Positions 33,484 to 44,800 of a stretch of 49,676 bases of DNA are shown piece after piece; the first letter of the stretch is position 1, and every line of letters starts with the position of its first letter. The stretch spans positions 1 through 49,676 of the forward strand of contig JAGAEQ010000048.1 in the NCBI GenBank assembly GCA_017613015.1, in the 5' to 3' direction. Position numbers and translations under genes: made by a program. Origin of the DNA: Bacteroidales bacterium (GTDB taxonomy: Bacteria > Bacteroidota > Bacteroidia > Bacteroidales > WCHB1-69). Below the pieces are notes generated by a model. The model made no database searches. It was not told the origin of the DNA and saw only the letters and a program-made list of their open reading frames with translations.

Positions 33484-36400
33484 ATGGCAATCTATAAAAC
33501 TGCAATACACAAGCCGATTACCACGGGCTTGGTGTTCGTGGCCGTCATTATCATCGGCCTCTTTTCCCTGACGCGGCTGCCGATTGACCAGCTGCCGGAA
33601 ATGGATCCCCCCTACATCACGGTCATGACGACCTATCCCGGCGCCAACGCCAGTGAGATAGAGACAAACATCACCAAACTGATTGAAAATGCCCTCAATT
33701 CCGTGGATGGCCTGAAAAACATCACTTCCACCTCCAAGGACAACATTTCCGTGGTCACCATGGAGTTTGAGTGGGGCTTGAATTTGGACGAGTCGCTCAA
33801 CGACATCCGAAGTTACGTGGATCTGGTGTACGACAACCTGCCCGACGGCGTGTCCCGTCCCATGATTCTCAAGCTCAACAGCAACGCCCGTCCCATCATG
33901 ATGTTCGGCTTTACGGCGAAGGAGAGCTACCCGGGCCTGGACCGCATCATAGAGGACAACGTCACCAACGAGCTGAACCGCATTGACGGTATCGGAAACA
34001 TCACTGTGAGCGGTGCGCCGGAGCGGTATATTTATATTGATTTGGATCCCAAGCAGCTGGAATCTTACGGATTGAGTGTGGAGGCGGTGGGGCAGGCCAT
34101 CAGCGCCAACAATGCGGATTTGGCCTCCGGCACGGTCAAGATGGGTAAGGAGCAGTACCAGATGCGGGTCAAGGGTGAGTATGAGGAAAGTTCTGAAATA
34201 GAAAATATTGTGGTGACAACCACCATGGACGGCAAGCAGGTTTTTGTCCGCGATTTAGCCACGGTGCGCGACACCATCAAGGATTTGTCCTTGGATGAGA
34301 AAATCAATGGGCAGGACGGTGCCAGACTGCTGATTTCCAAGCAGACCGGCGCGAACACGGTGGCCATTGCCCGTGCGGTGAACAAAAAGATGAAGGAAAT
34401 CAAAAAGACCTTGCCGCCCGACATCACCGTTACCCTGATTAGCGACGGTTCGGAGGAAATCACCAACGCCGTCAGCGGCCTGACCGATTCCATCTTTTAC
34501 GCCTTCCTGTTTGTGGTGCTGGTGGTGTTCTTGTTCCTCGGAAACTGGCGGAGCGCCCTCATCATTGCGCTGACCATTCCAATTTCCTTGGTCACTTCCT
34601 TTGTGTACCTGTTGGTTGCTGACAGTTCACTGAACATCATTTCCTTGGCCTCCCTGACGGTGGCTATCGGCATGGTGGTGGACGACGCCATCGTGGTGTT
34701 GGAGAACATCTCCAAGCATCTGGACCGTGGCGAGAGCCTGAAGGAGGCGGCCATCTGCGCCACCAACGAGGTATGGACCTCTGTGATTGCCACCACCTTG
34801 GTGATTGTGGCGGTGTTTGTGCCGCTGACCATGCTGCCCGGTCTGGCCGGTATCATGTTCAAGGAGCTGGGCTGGATTGTGACCATCGTGGTTTGTGTCT
34901 CCACTGTGACGGCCATCACCCTGATACCCATGCTTTCCAGCAAAATATTGAAGGAAAAGCCCTTCTTCCTGTCCAAGTTGGAAGAGGAGGCGGCGAAGCG
35001 GAAGGCTGCCGCTAAAAAATTCTCTTTTGACAACACCTTCGGAAAGGTGTTTGCCTCCATTGAGGCGTGGTACGCCAATGTGCTGCGCTGGTGTCTGGGG
35101 CACAAGAAACGCACCATCGGGGCGGCCGCACTCATTTTCATCCTCTCCATGGTTCCGATTGGTATGGGTAAAATCGGCATGGATTTCATGAAGGATCAGG
35201 ACAACGGGCGCATCAGCGTCACGGCGGAGCTGCAACGCGGCACCCGCATTGAGGAGACCCTGAAAACCGCCCGAAAGATGGAAAAGGATATCAAGGCCAT
35301 GATGGGCAAGGACGTGATTGTCATCTCCACCTCCGCCGGTTCCAACGACGATGCCGGTTTTGCCGCGCTGTTCAGCAGCACGACCAACAACAAAATCAGC
35401 ATGACCATTCGCGCCACGAAAAAATATGACCGCGAGCGTTCCATTTTCGACTATCAGGAGGATATCCGCAAACTGTTGGCCGAGTATCCGGAACTGGTGA
35501 ACTATCAGGTTTCTGAGGGCGGTTTCGGCATGGGAAGCAGCAACAGCCTGAGCGTGGAGGTCTATGGCTATGATTTCGACCAGACAAGTTCTTTTGCGCG
35601 GGAGCTGCAGCGGCGCATTGAGGAGAATGTGCCGGGTGCCCGTGACGCCAAAATCAGTCGTGACGAGGACCGCGCGGAACTGAAAATCGTGTTTGACAAG
35701 CAGAAACTGGCCTATCACGGGCTGAACAGCTCCACGGTGGCCATGTATGTGCGTAACCGCATCAACGGCATGACCTGCGGCTATCTGAAAGAGGACGGCG
35801 AGGAGTACGACATCGTGGTCCGCCTGAAGGAGGAATACCGCAGCAGCATTTCCGACATTGAGGAACTGTCGCTGATGGGCGCGACGGGCAAGCAAATCAA
35901 GCTCAAGGAAGTGGCTTCGGTGCAGGAATACTGGTGCCCGCCCACCATCGAGCGCAAGAACCGCCAGCGCTACCTGACCATCAAGGTGACGCCCTACCAG
36001 ACATCCTTGGCGGAGGTGGCCGGCAGTGTGCGGCAGGAGCTGGACAAGATGAATGTGCCGCAGGGCATCCACGTGGCATTGGCCGGAAGCTATGAGGACC
36101 AGCAGAAGATGTTCGGCGACATGGGTCTGCTGGCATTGTTGATTTTAATGTTGGTCTACATTGTCATGGCTTCCCAGTTCGAGTCGTTCAGCAAGCCCTT
36201 CATCATCATGATGGCCATTCCCTTCGCTTTGACCGGCGTGGTGCTGGCACTGCTGCTGACGGGGCTGAGCTTGGATATGGTCGGCACGCTGGGTGTGGTG
36301 CTGCTGATTGGTATTGTGGTCAAGAACGGCATTGTGCTTATTGACTACATCAACCTGATGCGCGAACGCGGCGTGGAGCTTAACGAGGCCATCGCCCTTT

Positions 36401-36669
36401 CCGGACAGAGCCGTCTGCGCCCCGTCATGATGACCGCCTTCACCACCATTTTGGGTATGATTCCCATGTCGCTCAACCGGAGCGAGGGCTCCGAACTGTG
36501 GACCACCATGGGTGTGGTGGTCATCGGTGGCCTGCTGGTCTCCACGATTATCACCTTGGTGGTGGTTCCCGTGCTGTACGGCTGGATGGAGCGCAAGGGC
36601 GAGCAGGACAAGCAGCGCAAGCTCCGGGAGAAGTTTGTGTTCATGCATATTGACATCAACGAAAAATAA
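33484..36669 (+). CDS. RND efflux transporter permease (AcrB/HAE1 type)
   Basis: Proton-driven inner-membrane pump of 1061 residues, standard for the hydrophobe/amphiphile RND family. The N-terminal helix (TTGLVFVAVIIIGLFSLTRLPIDQLPEMDPP) opens the protein (residues 13-43); the porter region has TITKLIENALNSVDGLKNI-like and SYVDLVYDNLPDG segments; the proton-relay helix is IGMVVDDAIVVLENIS with the Asp-Asp pair; the second repeat has FALTGVVLALLLTGLSLDM and GIVVKNGIVLIDYINLMRERG. The drug specificity cannot be read. Together with TolC and adaptor genes it forms a complete tripartite system, plus the small downstream gene. Confidence 0.95.
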   Translation: MAIYKTAIHKPITTGLVFVAVIIIGLFSLTRLPIDQLPEMDPPYITVMTTYPGANASEIETNITKLIENALNSVDGLKNITSTSKDNISVVTMEFEWGLNLDESLNDIRSYVDLVYDNLPDGVSRPMILKLNSNARPIMMFGFTAKESYPGLDRIIEDNVTNELNRIDGIGNITVSGAPERYIYIDLDPKQLESYGLSVEAVGQAISANNADLASGTVKMGKEQYQMRVKGEYEESSEIENIVVTTTMDGKQVFVRDLATVRDTIKDLSLDEKINGQDGARLLISKQTGANTVAIARAVNKKMKEIKKTLPPDITVTLISDGSEEITNAVSGLTDSIFYAFLFVVLVVFLFLGNWRSALIIALTIPISLVTSFVYLLVADSSLNIISLASLTVAIGMVVDDAIVVLENISKHLDRGESLKEAAICATNEVWTSVIATTLVIVAVFVPLTMLPGLAGIMFKELGWIVTIVVCVSTVTAITLIPMLSSKILKEKPFFLSKLEEEAAKRKAAAKKFSFDNTFGKVFASIEAWYANVLRWCLGHKKRTIGAAALIFILSMVPIGMGKIGMDFMKDQDNGRISVTAELQRGTRIEETLKTARKMEKDIKAMMGKDVIVISTSAGSNDDAGFAALFSSTTNNKISMTIRATKKYDRERSIFDYQEDIRKLLAEYPELVNYQVSEGGFGMGSSNSLSVEVYGYDFDQTSSFARELQRRIEENVPGARDAKISRDEDRAELKIVFDKQKLAYHGLNSSTVAMYVRNRINGMTCGYLKEDGEEYDIVVRLKEEYRSSISDIEELSLMGATGKQIKLKEVASVQEYWCPPTIERKNRQRYLTIKVTPYQTSLAEVAGSVRQELDKMNVPQGIHVALAGSYEDQQKMFGDMGLLALLILMLVYIVMASQFESFSKPFIIMMAIPFALTGVVLALLLTGLSLDMVGTLGVVLLIGIVVKNGIVLIDYINLMRERGVELNEAIALSGQSRLRPVMMTAFTTILGMIPMSLNRSEGSELWTTMGVVVIGGLLVSTIITLVVVPVLYGWMERKGEQDKQRKLREKFVFMHIDINEK

Positions 36670-36675
36670 TGCGGT

Positions 36676-36969
36676 ATGAAATCGGTAATGATTGTATTTA
36701 ACCAGGCCAATACCGAACGTGTGGAATACCTTTTGGACGAATTAGGCGTGCGTGGCTTCACGTTTTGGGAAAACGTGCAGGGCCGTGGCCATCTGCAAGG
36801 GGATCCGCATAGGGGCACCCATACCTGGCCGGAGCTGAACAATGTGGTGTTGAGCGTGGTCGAGGACGAAAAGGTGGAGTCCCTGCTGCTGGCGGTGCGC
36901 AAGTTGGACAAGCGCAACGAGGAAGTAGGGGTCCGGGCCTTCGTCTGGACGATTGACCAGATGGTATAA
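36676..36969 (+). CDS. Small PII/ferredoxin-fold protein associated with RND pump (PG0541-like)
   Basis: 97-residue protein starting 6 bases after the permease gene. VMIVFNQANTERVEYLLDEL, FTFWENVQGRGHLQG and VVLSVVEDEKVESLLLAVRKL give a beta-alpha-beta pattern like PII or CutA proteins; the G-R-G-H segment between the strands resembles a flexible T-loop. From memory, proteins of this type occur downstream of RND pumps in Bacteroidales (P. gingivalis PG0541). Its function is unknown; sensing or gating of the pump is an inference. The gene ends 2 bases before the convergent T9SS cargo gene. Confidence 0.75.
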   Translation: MKSVMIVFNQANTERVEYLLDELGVRGFTFWENVQGRGHLQGDPHRGTHTWPELNNVVLSVVEDEKVESLLLAVRKLDKRNEEVGVRAFVWTIDQMV

Positions 36970-36971
36970 TA

Positions 36972-38714
36972 CTATTCCACAATGAGTTTCTCTGTGCGCA
37001 GGGCATTTCCCTGTTGCAGGCGGATCAGGTAAATCCCGCGGGGCCATTGGGCGGTTTCGATGCGGGTTTCAGCTTCCGTCGCCTGCCGTTTGTACAGGCA
37101 GCGTCCTTCCGGCGTGTACACGGAAATGAGCAGCGTCCCTTCTCCCGAATGCCGGACAAGGCAGTGGGTTTTGCTCGGGTTGGGGTAAATGCGGACTTCT
37201 GCTTGTTTCATGTCCGGTACGGCGTTGGCGCTTATCCGCAGCTGTATTTTCCAATCCGCTCTCTCTCCGTGCGGCGTGGAAAGTGTGTAGACGGCGCAGG
37301 CGTTGGTGTCTGTCCATTCGGCATGGGCGGAGTCCGTCGCGTAGCTGACACCCCAGGGCGTTTCCAGTACCAGCCGTTTTTCTTCCCCTTGCAGCCTTTC
37401 ATACAGGCTGTCACTCACAAACAGGGTGTAGGTCAGGGTGTCGGTTTGCACCCCGTCAATGCGGAAGGCGTGTGCGCTGTCCCCGACGAGGGCGTGGCAA
37501 TGCAGCAGCACGGGCTCCAGGGTCAGGACGGGAATGTAGGACACGGTGCCCAGACCGCTCTGATCGTAGCTGTCGAAGATAACCGCCTCCGCTTCGTTGA
37601 TGTGGTTGCTTCCCCAGTAGTTGCCGATGGCGGAAATGTTGGGGTAGCCGTTGTTGTACAGGGCGTAGACCTTTCCCCCGTTGCCGTTTCCGTAAATGAG
37701 GTTTTGCCCGGGATTCTCCTCCGTACCCATGTCAATGTCATGGTAATAGATGGCGGTGATGCCCCAGAGGTTTCCGCAGATGAGGTTGTGGCGGAGTTTG
37801 GCGGCGCAGCTTGTTTTCGCGCCGTAGATGCTGATGCCGCTTCCGCCGTTCATGGGGTTGGTTTCCAGGTTGTTGTTTTTAAAAACATTGTTTTCAATCA
37901 CCGAATGTATGCTGTGTCCCTGCTGGTTGTAGCCGTAGCGGTTGTTCAGGATGAGGTTGTCGCGCAGGGCGGCCTTGGTGTCTCCTGTACCCAGCAGGTC
38001 GGCGATGGCGATGCCGCCTGAAAGCGTGCTGCTTACCCCCTCGATGTGGTTGCCGATGATGTAGATGCTGTCCTCTCCGCCGGGCCCCAGGTTCAACTGT
38101 GGCTGGTTCACATTGTCCGTGACATTGTTGTAGAAAATGTTGTACAGGATTTTGGGCGAGCCGCTCACGTTGGCGGCGGAGGTGAGGGCGGTGCTGTGGT
38201 TGCCGGTGAACAGGCAGTGCGTGATGACAGGGTTGCAGTTGGTGTAGCGCAGGACCGCCGCGCTGAAGTTGCGGAACACGCAGCGTTCAATGCGTACCGG
38301 ACTTTCGTTCAGCAGGATGCTTTTCCCGTTTTCCACGTACAATTGCGAAAGTTGCGAGGGGCTTTGCTCGAACGCCAGGGTGAAGGCCTCCATGCCGGTG
38401 CTGTCTGTACGTCCGCTGATGAAGAGCGTGTCCGTCCGTTCCGCGCACAGCAGCACGCCCCTGACTTCCCATCGGACGGCGTTGTGCAGGGTGATGTGCT
38501 TTGTCCCCTCATCCAAAACAAGGGTGTCGGAGGTGGATATGGTGATGTTTTTCAGCACTTCAAAACTTCCGTTTCCTACGGAGCGCAGGGTGGAGGAGGT
38601 GTCGGAGGCGATGCCGGAAAACTGTAGGCGGAGACCGTTTCCGGGGCTTACATATTGGGCTTTCGCACAAAAACATACACTTGCAAAGAACAGCATGAAA
38701 CCGATTTTTCTCAT
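36972..38714 (-). CDS. Secreted right-handed beta-helix protein with T9SS type A sorting domain
   Basis: 580 residues. Signal peptide 1-19 (IGFMLFFASVCFCAKAQ). The centre (about 110-390) has pectate-lyase-like parallel beta-helix repeats with Asn ladders: CVFRNFSAAVLRYTNCNPVI, KILYNIFYNNVTDN, YIIGNHIEGVSS, LRDNLILNNRYGYN, VIENNVFKNNNLE, LRHNLICGNLWGI and IGNYWGSNHINEA. The C-terminal domain (about 505-580) begins VRIYPNPSKTHCLV and ends GIYLIRLQQGNALRTEKLIV, the T9SS type A sorting signal, so it is exported and probably surface-attached. No catalytic motif seen. Divergent from the giant cargo gene. Confidence 0.88.
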   Translation of the reverse strand: MRKIGFMLFFASVCFCAKAQYVSPGNGLRLQFSGIASDTSSTLRSVGNGSFEVLKNITISTSDTLVLDEGTKHITLHNAVRWEVRGVLLCAERTDTLFISGRTDSTGMEAFTLAFEQSPSQLSQLYVENGKSILLNESPVRIERCVFRNFSAAVLRYTNCNPVITHCLFTGNHSTALTSAANVSGSPKILYNIFYNNVTDNVNQPQLNLGPGGEDSIYIIGNHIEGVSSTLSGGIAIADLLGTGDTKAALRDNLILNNRYGYNQQGHSIHSVIENNVFKNNNLETNPMNGGSGISIYGAKTSCAAKLRHNLICGNLWGITAIYYHDIDMGTEENPGQNLIYGNGNGGKVYALYNNGYPNISAIGNYWGSNHINEAEAVIFDSYDQSGLGTVSYIPVLTLEPVLLHCHALVGDSAHAFRIDGVQTDTLTYTLFVSDSLYERLQGEEKRLVLETPWGVSYATDSAHAEWTDTNACAVYTLSTPHGERADWKIQLRISANAVPDMKQAEVRIYPNPSKTHCLVRHSGEGTLLISVYTPEGRCLYKRQATEAETRIETAQWPRGIYLIRLQQGNALRTEKLIVE

Positions 38715-38811
38715 AGCAGGGCGTTTTTTTTGTTAGAAAAAGGTTTTAAAATCAAACAAACGGAAAGGCGGCAATTTTATGATGGCTTTGGCCGAAAAAA
38801 ATCTTTTTTTC

Positions 38812-38842
38812 TTGGAAAATATGTGAAAATTGCCTATCTTTG
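38812..38842 (+). promoter_or_regulatory. Complete Bacteroidetes promoter (-33 TTG, -7 TATCTTTG)
   Basis: TTG at 38812-38814, a 20-base spacer, then TATCTTTG at 38835-38842, followed by GCA. It lies 28 bases before the ATG at 38871. This is the best-matching promoter in the window. Confidence 0.7.
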
Positions 38843-38870
38843 CATAAATTTAATTAAAAATACACGTAGT

Positions 38871-41800
38871 ATGAGAAGTTTTATTTATTTCTTTAAACAC
38901 CTGTCGTCCTTTGTGTTGCTGCTATGTGTGATGTCACGTATACAGGCTCAGGCGACGTATTTGTGCGATGAAAAATTTTCATCCAAACTTCCTTCCGGAT
39001 GGAGTGCGCAGCCTGTGGTTTCCACCGCTACCCCTTCCTGGGTGCCGGACACCGGCATTGTCACTTCCGCCAAATATGCCATGCATGGCGTTGTGCCATA
39101 TACCCATGGCGATTCCATTGTGCTGATGACTCCTTTTTACGACTGTACCGCATACGGGCATGTCACCCTCCGCTTCAACCACATCTGCAAGGTGCTTCCT
39201 TCGGACACCTGTATCATCCAGTACCAGGAGGACGGATTGGGCGTGAACTACAAATGGAAAAACCTTCCTTCCGTCGCTTACGAAGGCGCGTCCGCTGCCT
39301 ACAAGAACAGCCTTTCTTTCTCCCATGAGTCGTATGGCGATTGGAAAAAGAACGACACCTTTGCCCGGCCGACCAACGGCTGGTGGAAACAGGAGGTTTT
39401 CGATCTCAGCGATTACGCCGGTTTCTCCAAGGTCCGTTTCCGTTTTGTTATCCGCAAGGGCCCCGCTGTGGGCTCCTTTATCGCCGCCGGATGGTACCTT
39501 GACGATTTCCAGGTGCTGGGGTCCAAATTTGCCCAGATTCCTCCCGCTGTCGCTTTTCTGTCTCCTGTCTTGAAGGACACGGTGTGGTCGGTGGGGCCTT
39601 TCCATATCAAGGCCAAAGTGGCCACCAGGACGGAAGCGCGTATCGTTCCGCCAGTGTTGAATTACAGCTGCACGTTTGAAGGAAAGACCGTGAAGGATTC
39701 CATTCGCATGACCGCCACCTCTGGTGACTCCCTCTGGGAGGCGAACATTCCGTTCCAGTATTACGGAACCGCCGTGTCTTATTACATTCAGGGCCGGGAT
39801 TCCGCAGGCAACACCGCCAGGGTGAGCGCTTCTTTCTACACCAAGCGGCTCAAATCCGGAAGTGTCAGCAGCTATGCCTATTACTTTCCCGCTGACACTA
39901 CCGGTGCCACGCACAATAATGGATCTCTGATTTATGATGTGCGATATACGGCTTCCAAGAGCCGTCTGCTGTATGAGGCTGCGGACATCAATCCGAACAA
40001 GGTGGACATGACCATTATCCGTTTTGCGTGGTATTTGCGTTCGACCGCCGCCAATGCGGGTTCGGTCACGGTTACCCGTAACATCAAAATCCACATGCTG
40101 GCCACCAAGGACGTTTCTCCGATGACTGCCGCCTATATGGACCCTGTGGCAAACAATGCCACGGAAGTCTATGACGGCACCACCGTCAGCAAGGTGGGTT
40201 GGAATGAAGTCATTCTCAAACGTCCGTTCACCCTGCCTGCCGGCATGAACATCTACATTTTTATTGAAGGCTATGGCGGCACCACATCCACTACCACTAT
40301 CGCATGGGCTGCGCATAACGTCGGATCCAGTGGTGCGCAGACCACCTATTGTGTGAACAACGGAACATCTTGGACAACCAATGTCTACAAGCCTTTGGTC
40401 CGCTTTGGTCTCGGTTCGGTGGGCGGTTCCTACGATTCCAATTCGGTCGCTTTAAAGAGCATAGACAATCCCACCAAGGGGGTGGTGGCCGGTTTGCAGC
40501 CGGTGAGGGTCTCCTTGCAAAACAAGGGCGACGCTTGGCTTACTTCTTGCAATGTGAACTGGACCTTGAACGGTGTGCTGCAAAGCCCGAAAAAATGGAC
40601 CGGCAAGATGTATGTGGATTTTTACGACACCCTGACGCTGGGCACCTATATGCAGAAAAGCCATGGTTACGACACCATCACCGTGTGGGTCAGCGACCCC
40701 AACAATAAGGTGGATTCCGTGCTGAACGACGATACCCTGACCATTGTCTCCTATGGTTGCGACGGCCCAATGAAGGGGGCGTACACCGTAGGGAAGAGCT
40801 CCGGTTCTGTCAAATATGACTTCGCTTCTTTGAAAGAGGCACTGCATCTAATGTCTTTATGCGGCCTTGGCGGTGACGTGACTTTGAAACTTGCCAGCGG
40901 CACCTATACCGAAAAACTGGAGTTTTCCCAATATAAGTTTACCGGCCATCGGGTGACCATCACCTCTTTGGCGGATCATGCGGACAGTGTGGTTTTCCAT
41001 CCGAAAACCGGTCCAGTGCTTACGATAAACGATTGTTCCGGATTGACTTTCAGTAAGATTACCCTTGACGCCAGAAAAGCACGCACGCCTTTCTACTGTG
41101 TCGAAATGGGTGCCGGATTGAACGACATTGAGTTCAGCCATTGCACCCTGTACGGTTTTGACACCACGGTCAGTAGCAATCTGTACACGGTTATTTACAG
41201 GCCTTCCGGAAGTCCCATCCATAACATCCGCTTTATCGGTAACGAGATTTTAGGCGGCAGCTATGGCGTGTATTTCTACGGAAGCGGCACGAATGCCCGT
41301 AACAGCAACATTGTGTTCGACAGCAACCACATCGCCGACTACTATTCGTATGTGGGCTATTTCTATTACAACAACAACTTGAAATTCACCCATAACCGTA
41401 TTGACAGGGCAAGGATTGGCGGGTTCTACATTAATTATGGATGCCTTTTGTATTACAATGACAGCAGCCTGATTGACGCCAACAAATTCCACATCCGTAG
41501 CAATAATACGACCCAATACGGTTTGAGGGTCGGTTATTCGGATTCCCTCACCATTGTGAGCAACAACGAGGTTATGATGCGCAATGACACCTCATATTCC
41601 TCCGCCACCACCTATGGAATGTACGTTTACTATATCTACGGCACCAAAGTCTACAACAACAGTGTGCTGGTGTCCGGAACGTCCAACACCCAATACGGAA
41701 TTTATAGCGCAGTGGGCAGCACTGCCTATTCGGGGACAATCAAAAACAACATTGCGGTTTGTGAGGGAACGGGCACTACGTATCCTTATTATTTGAATAG

Positions 41801-44800
41801 CGCCAGTTATGTGAGTGTTTTTGATGTGGACTACAACTGCTGGTACAGCAAGAGCAACGTCGGCTATGTCGGCGCGGCCAAAACCACCTTGGCGGCTTTC
41901 CAAAGTGCCCTTCCTTCGGCGGTCCACGACCAGTACCGGAACCCCACTTTCCTGAATTCCTCCACTTCGCTGGAACTGAAGGATCAATCGGGCATGCTGT
42001 GCCCTATGATGAGAGGTGTGAATCGTGACCTGAATGGAAAACTGCGTGTCACACAGACGCTTATCGGAGCGTACACCAATGAGATTCCTTTGATGAACGC
42101 CGCTTTGGTCGAAATTTCGAATTTGCCTGTAACCGTTAATGTTACGGATACGACCCGTCCGTATGTCCTGCTGATGAATGCGGGCGTGGATACCCTGCGC
42201 GAGGCCACTATCCGTGTGGAGCTTGACCGTGTGGCACAGGGGGCGGACCTGCATTGGCAAGGAAAACTGGCCACAGGTGAGACGGATTTGGTTCCCATGG
42301 GGAAATATGTGCTTCCCGGAGGATCCCATACTTTTACCGTCTACCTGACCGGCATAGGCACGCTGAAGGATTCCCTTCCGTCTGACGATACGGTGAAAGC
42401 TTCGACATACTCTTGTGCCGGACGTTTTGCCGGAAATTACACTGTCGGTGGAAGCAATGCCGACTTCAGCACACCGGCGGAAGCCATGACCCAGATGCGC
42501 CTTTGCGGCATTACCGGTCCGGTTACCTTGAAACTGCGTGCAGGCACCTATGGCGGGGTCTCCATTTCGGATAAGGTTCCGGGGGCCAGTGCCACCAATA
42601 CCATCACCGTGATGCCGGACGGTAACGCCAAAGTGGTCATTGACCGTTCGGGAGGGACTGCTTTGAGCATAGCCAACAGCGGTCACTGGCATTTCCGCAA
42701 CATCACTTTCGGAAACACCTCCAACGGCATGGTTGGTGTGGAGCTTCAGGGAGGCATAGAGGATGTGTCGTTCCGTGGCTGTAACATCTACGCCAATGTC
42801 AAGGCTACGGCCTCCACGTATTATGCGGTGCTCTATCAGGGTGCCTCGAATTCCGTCACCTATCCGGTGGATGTGGTGTTTGCGGGCAACAACATTCAGG
42901 GAGGCTACTACAACATGTATTTCTATTACATCGCCGGAACGGGTGCGAACATGCCTGCATCCAGCGTCACGGTGGACAGCAACATTATGGGCAACGCCTA
43001 TTGCTACGCTTTCTACAGCATCTATTACTCTCATTACAAGAGTTTGTCGTACAATACGATAACAAACCGCAGCGGTAGTTCCAGCACCTTCTACGGCATT
43101 TACAACAATTATTACAGCACTGTGGACAGGATGGAAGGCAACCGCATCCATGTGGTCACGACGGGTACAGGCTACGGCGTCTACTGGTACTATTACAAGA
43201 ACTATTCCTCCTATGGCGGCCGTACGGGTGCAATGATCAATAACGAGATTATTGTCGAGGGGAACGGTGGCGCGAAATACGGCATCTATTGTTACCTGCC
43301 TTACCAGACTTGGGATTTCTCCCATAACAGTGTGTTTGTCAAATCCACCAGCGGAACGGTGTACGGCATTTACGCCTACAACACCAACACATCCTACAAA
43401 ATCAACATAAAAAACAACCAGTTTGTAACCGAGGGCACCAGTACGAACTATCCGTGCTACCTGGCATCGTATTACACCACTTCGTATTGCGTTTTGGATT
43501 ACAACAACTACAAATCCTTGAGCAATGCGAACATCGGTTATGCCGGTTCCCTGATCACTTCCTTGAGCACTTGGAAGTCAACCCTTTCCCAAGACATGCA
43601 TTCGGTGTCGCTTCGACCCGCTTTCTCAGATACGACAAAGGGTTTGGCCTTGAAAGACTACGAGCCGTTTATCTGTCCGAAGCTTTTCAATGTGACTGCC
43701 GACATCAACGGCCAGCGCCGTACCAATTACACGACCATGGGCGCTTACGGTTTGCAAATCAATGAAGATGTGGATTTGCAGCTTGTTTCCATCCTTTCGC
43801 CCAAGCCCGTTGCTGCGGTGACCTGCTATCCGGAGTCCATGCCTGTGACAATCAGTGTGAAGAACGGTGGCTTGAAGACAGCTGACTTCAAACATTCCGC
43901 CTTGAAGATTTCGGTGGATGTCAGCGGTGCCATCAACTATCATTACGATACCACCCTCAGGGCGGGAAGCATTGTTTTCCAAGAGGTGGACACCATCGCG
44001 CTGGGTTTGCTGCCCACACTTGTCGGCGGCACTTACCATATCCATATCACCTTGAACGACACATCGGATGCCGTCCTTGAGAACGATACCATGAGCATGG
44101 TGTACAAGGTGGGTCGTGTGTCCCTGCCTTACGATGTGGACTTCTCTTCCGAACCGGCCGAGTTTGTCGATAACGTCGTCTCCGGCAACATCGATTGGAA
44201 GGTGGTCAGCGGTACGGGAACCAATCCGGCCATCGCCCCTGTTTTCGGCACGGGCCGTTTGGAATTTGCCGGAAACAAGGAGCCGGGAGCGAGTGCAAAC
44301 GCTGTATTCAATGGCGTGAACATTCAGGGATGCACCAAACCGACGCTGAGCTTCTGGTTCGCGCACAATGCGGACTGCGCCGGTCCCGACATGATGGTTG
44401 TGCTGGTTTCGACCGACGGAGGGGCCACCACTACGGAATTGAAGCGTATTCTGGTGGCTGACACGGCCACAGCCTGGAGACAGTATGATTTCGATTTGAC
44501 ACCCTACAACCAATCCAGCTGCCTCTCCGTGTTGTTCCGCGCCATGAGCTTCGGCAACACCAACCAGAGCATTGACCGGATCCGCATCACTGCGGAACGC
44601 GACGCGGCCATAGAATTGCTGCCGACCGACCTCAGCCAGCGCACGGCTTGCGACAACACACCGATGGAAGTCAAGGCGGTGATTGCCAACAAGAGCCGTC
44701 TGACCATTGACATGACCAAGGACACCATCAACCTGAACGTGACGGGTGCCGTGAACTACGCCAACCGCTATGTGTACAACAAACGATTGGCCGGTTTTGA

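Noticed and set aside
34627..36072. 481-codon open frame on the minus strand
   Set aside because: Antisense shadow of the RND permease; His-rich translation of complementary codons.
41592..43325. 577-codon open frame on the minus strand
   Set aside because: It is antisense to the second half of the giant T9SS cargo gene, and its His/Val/Ile-rich product is the mirror of Tyr/Asn-rich codons. No start context or motif.
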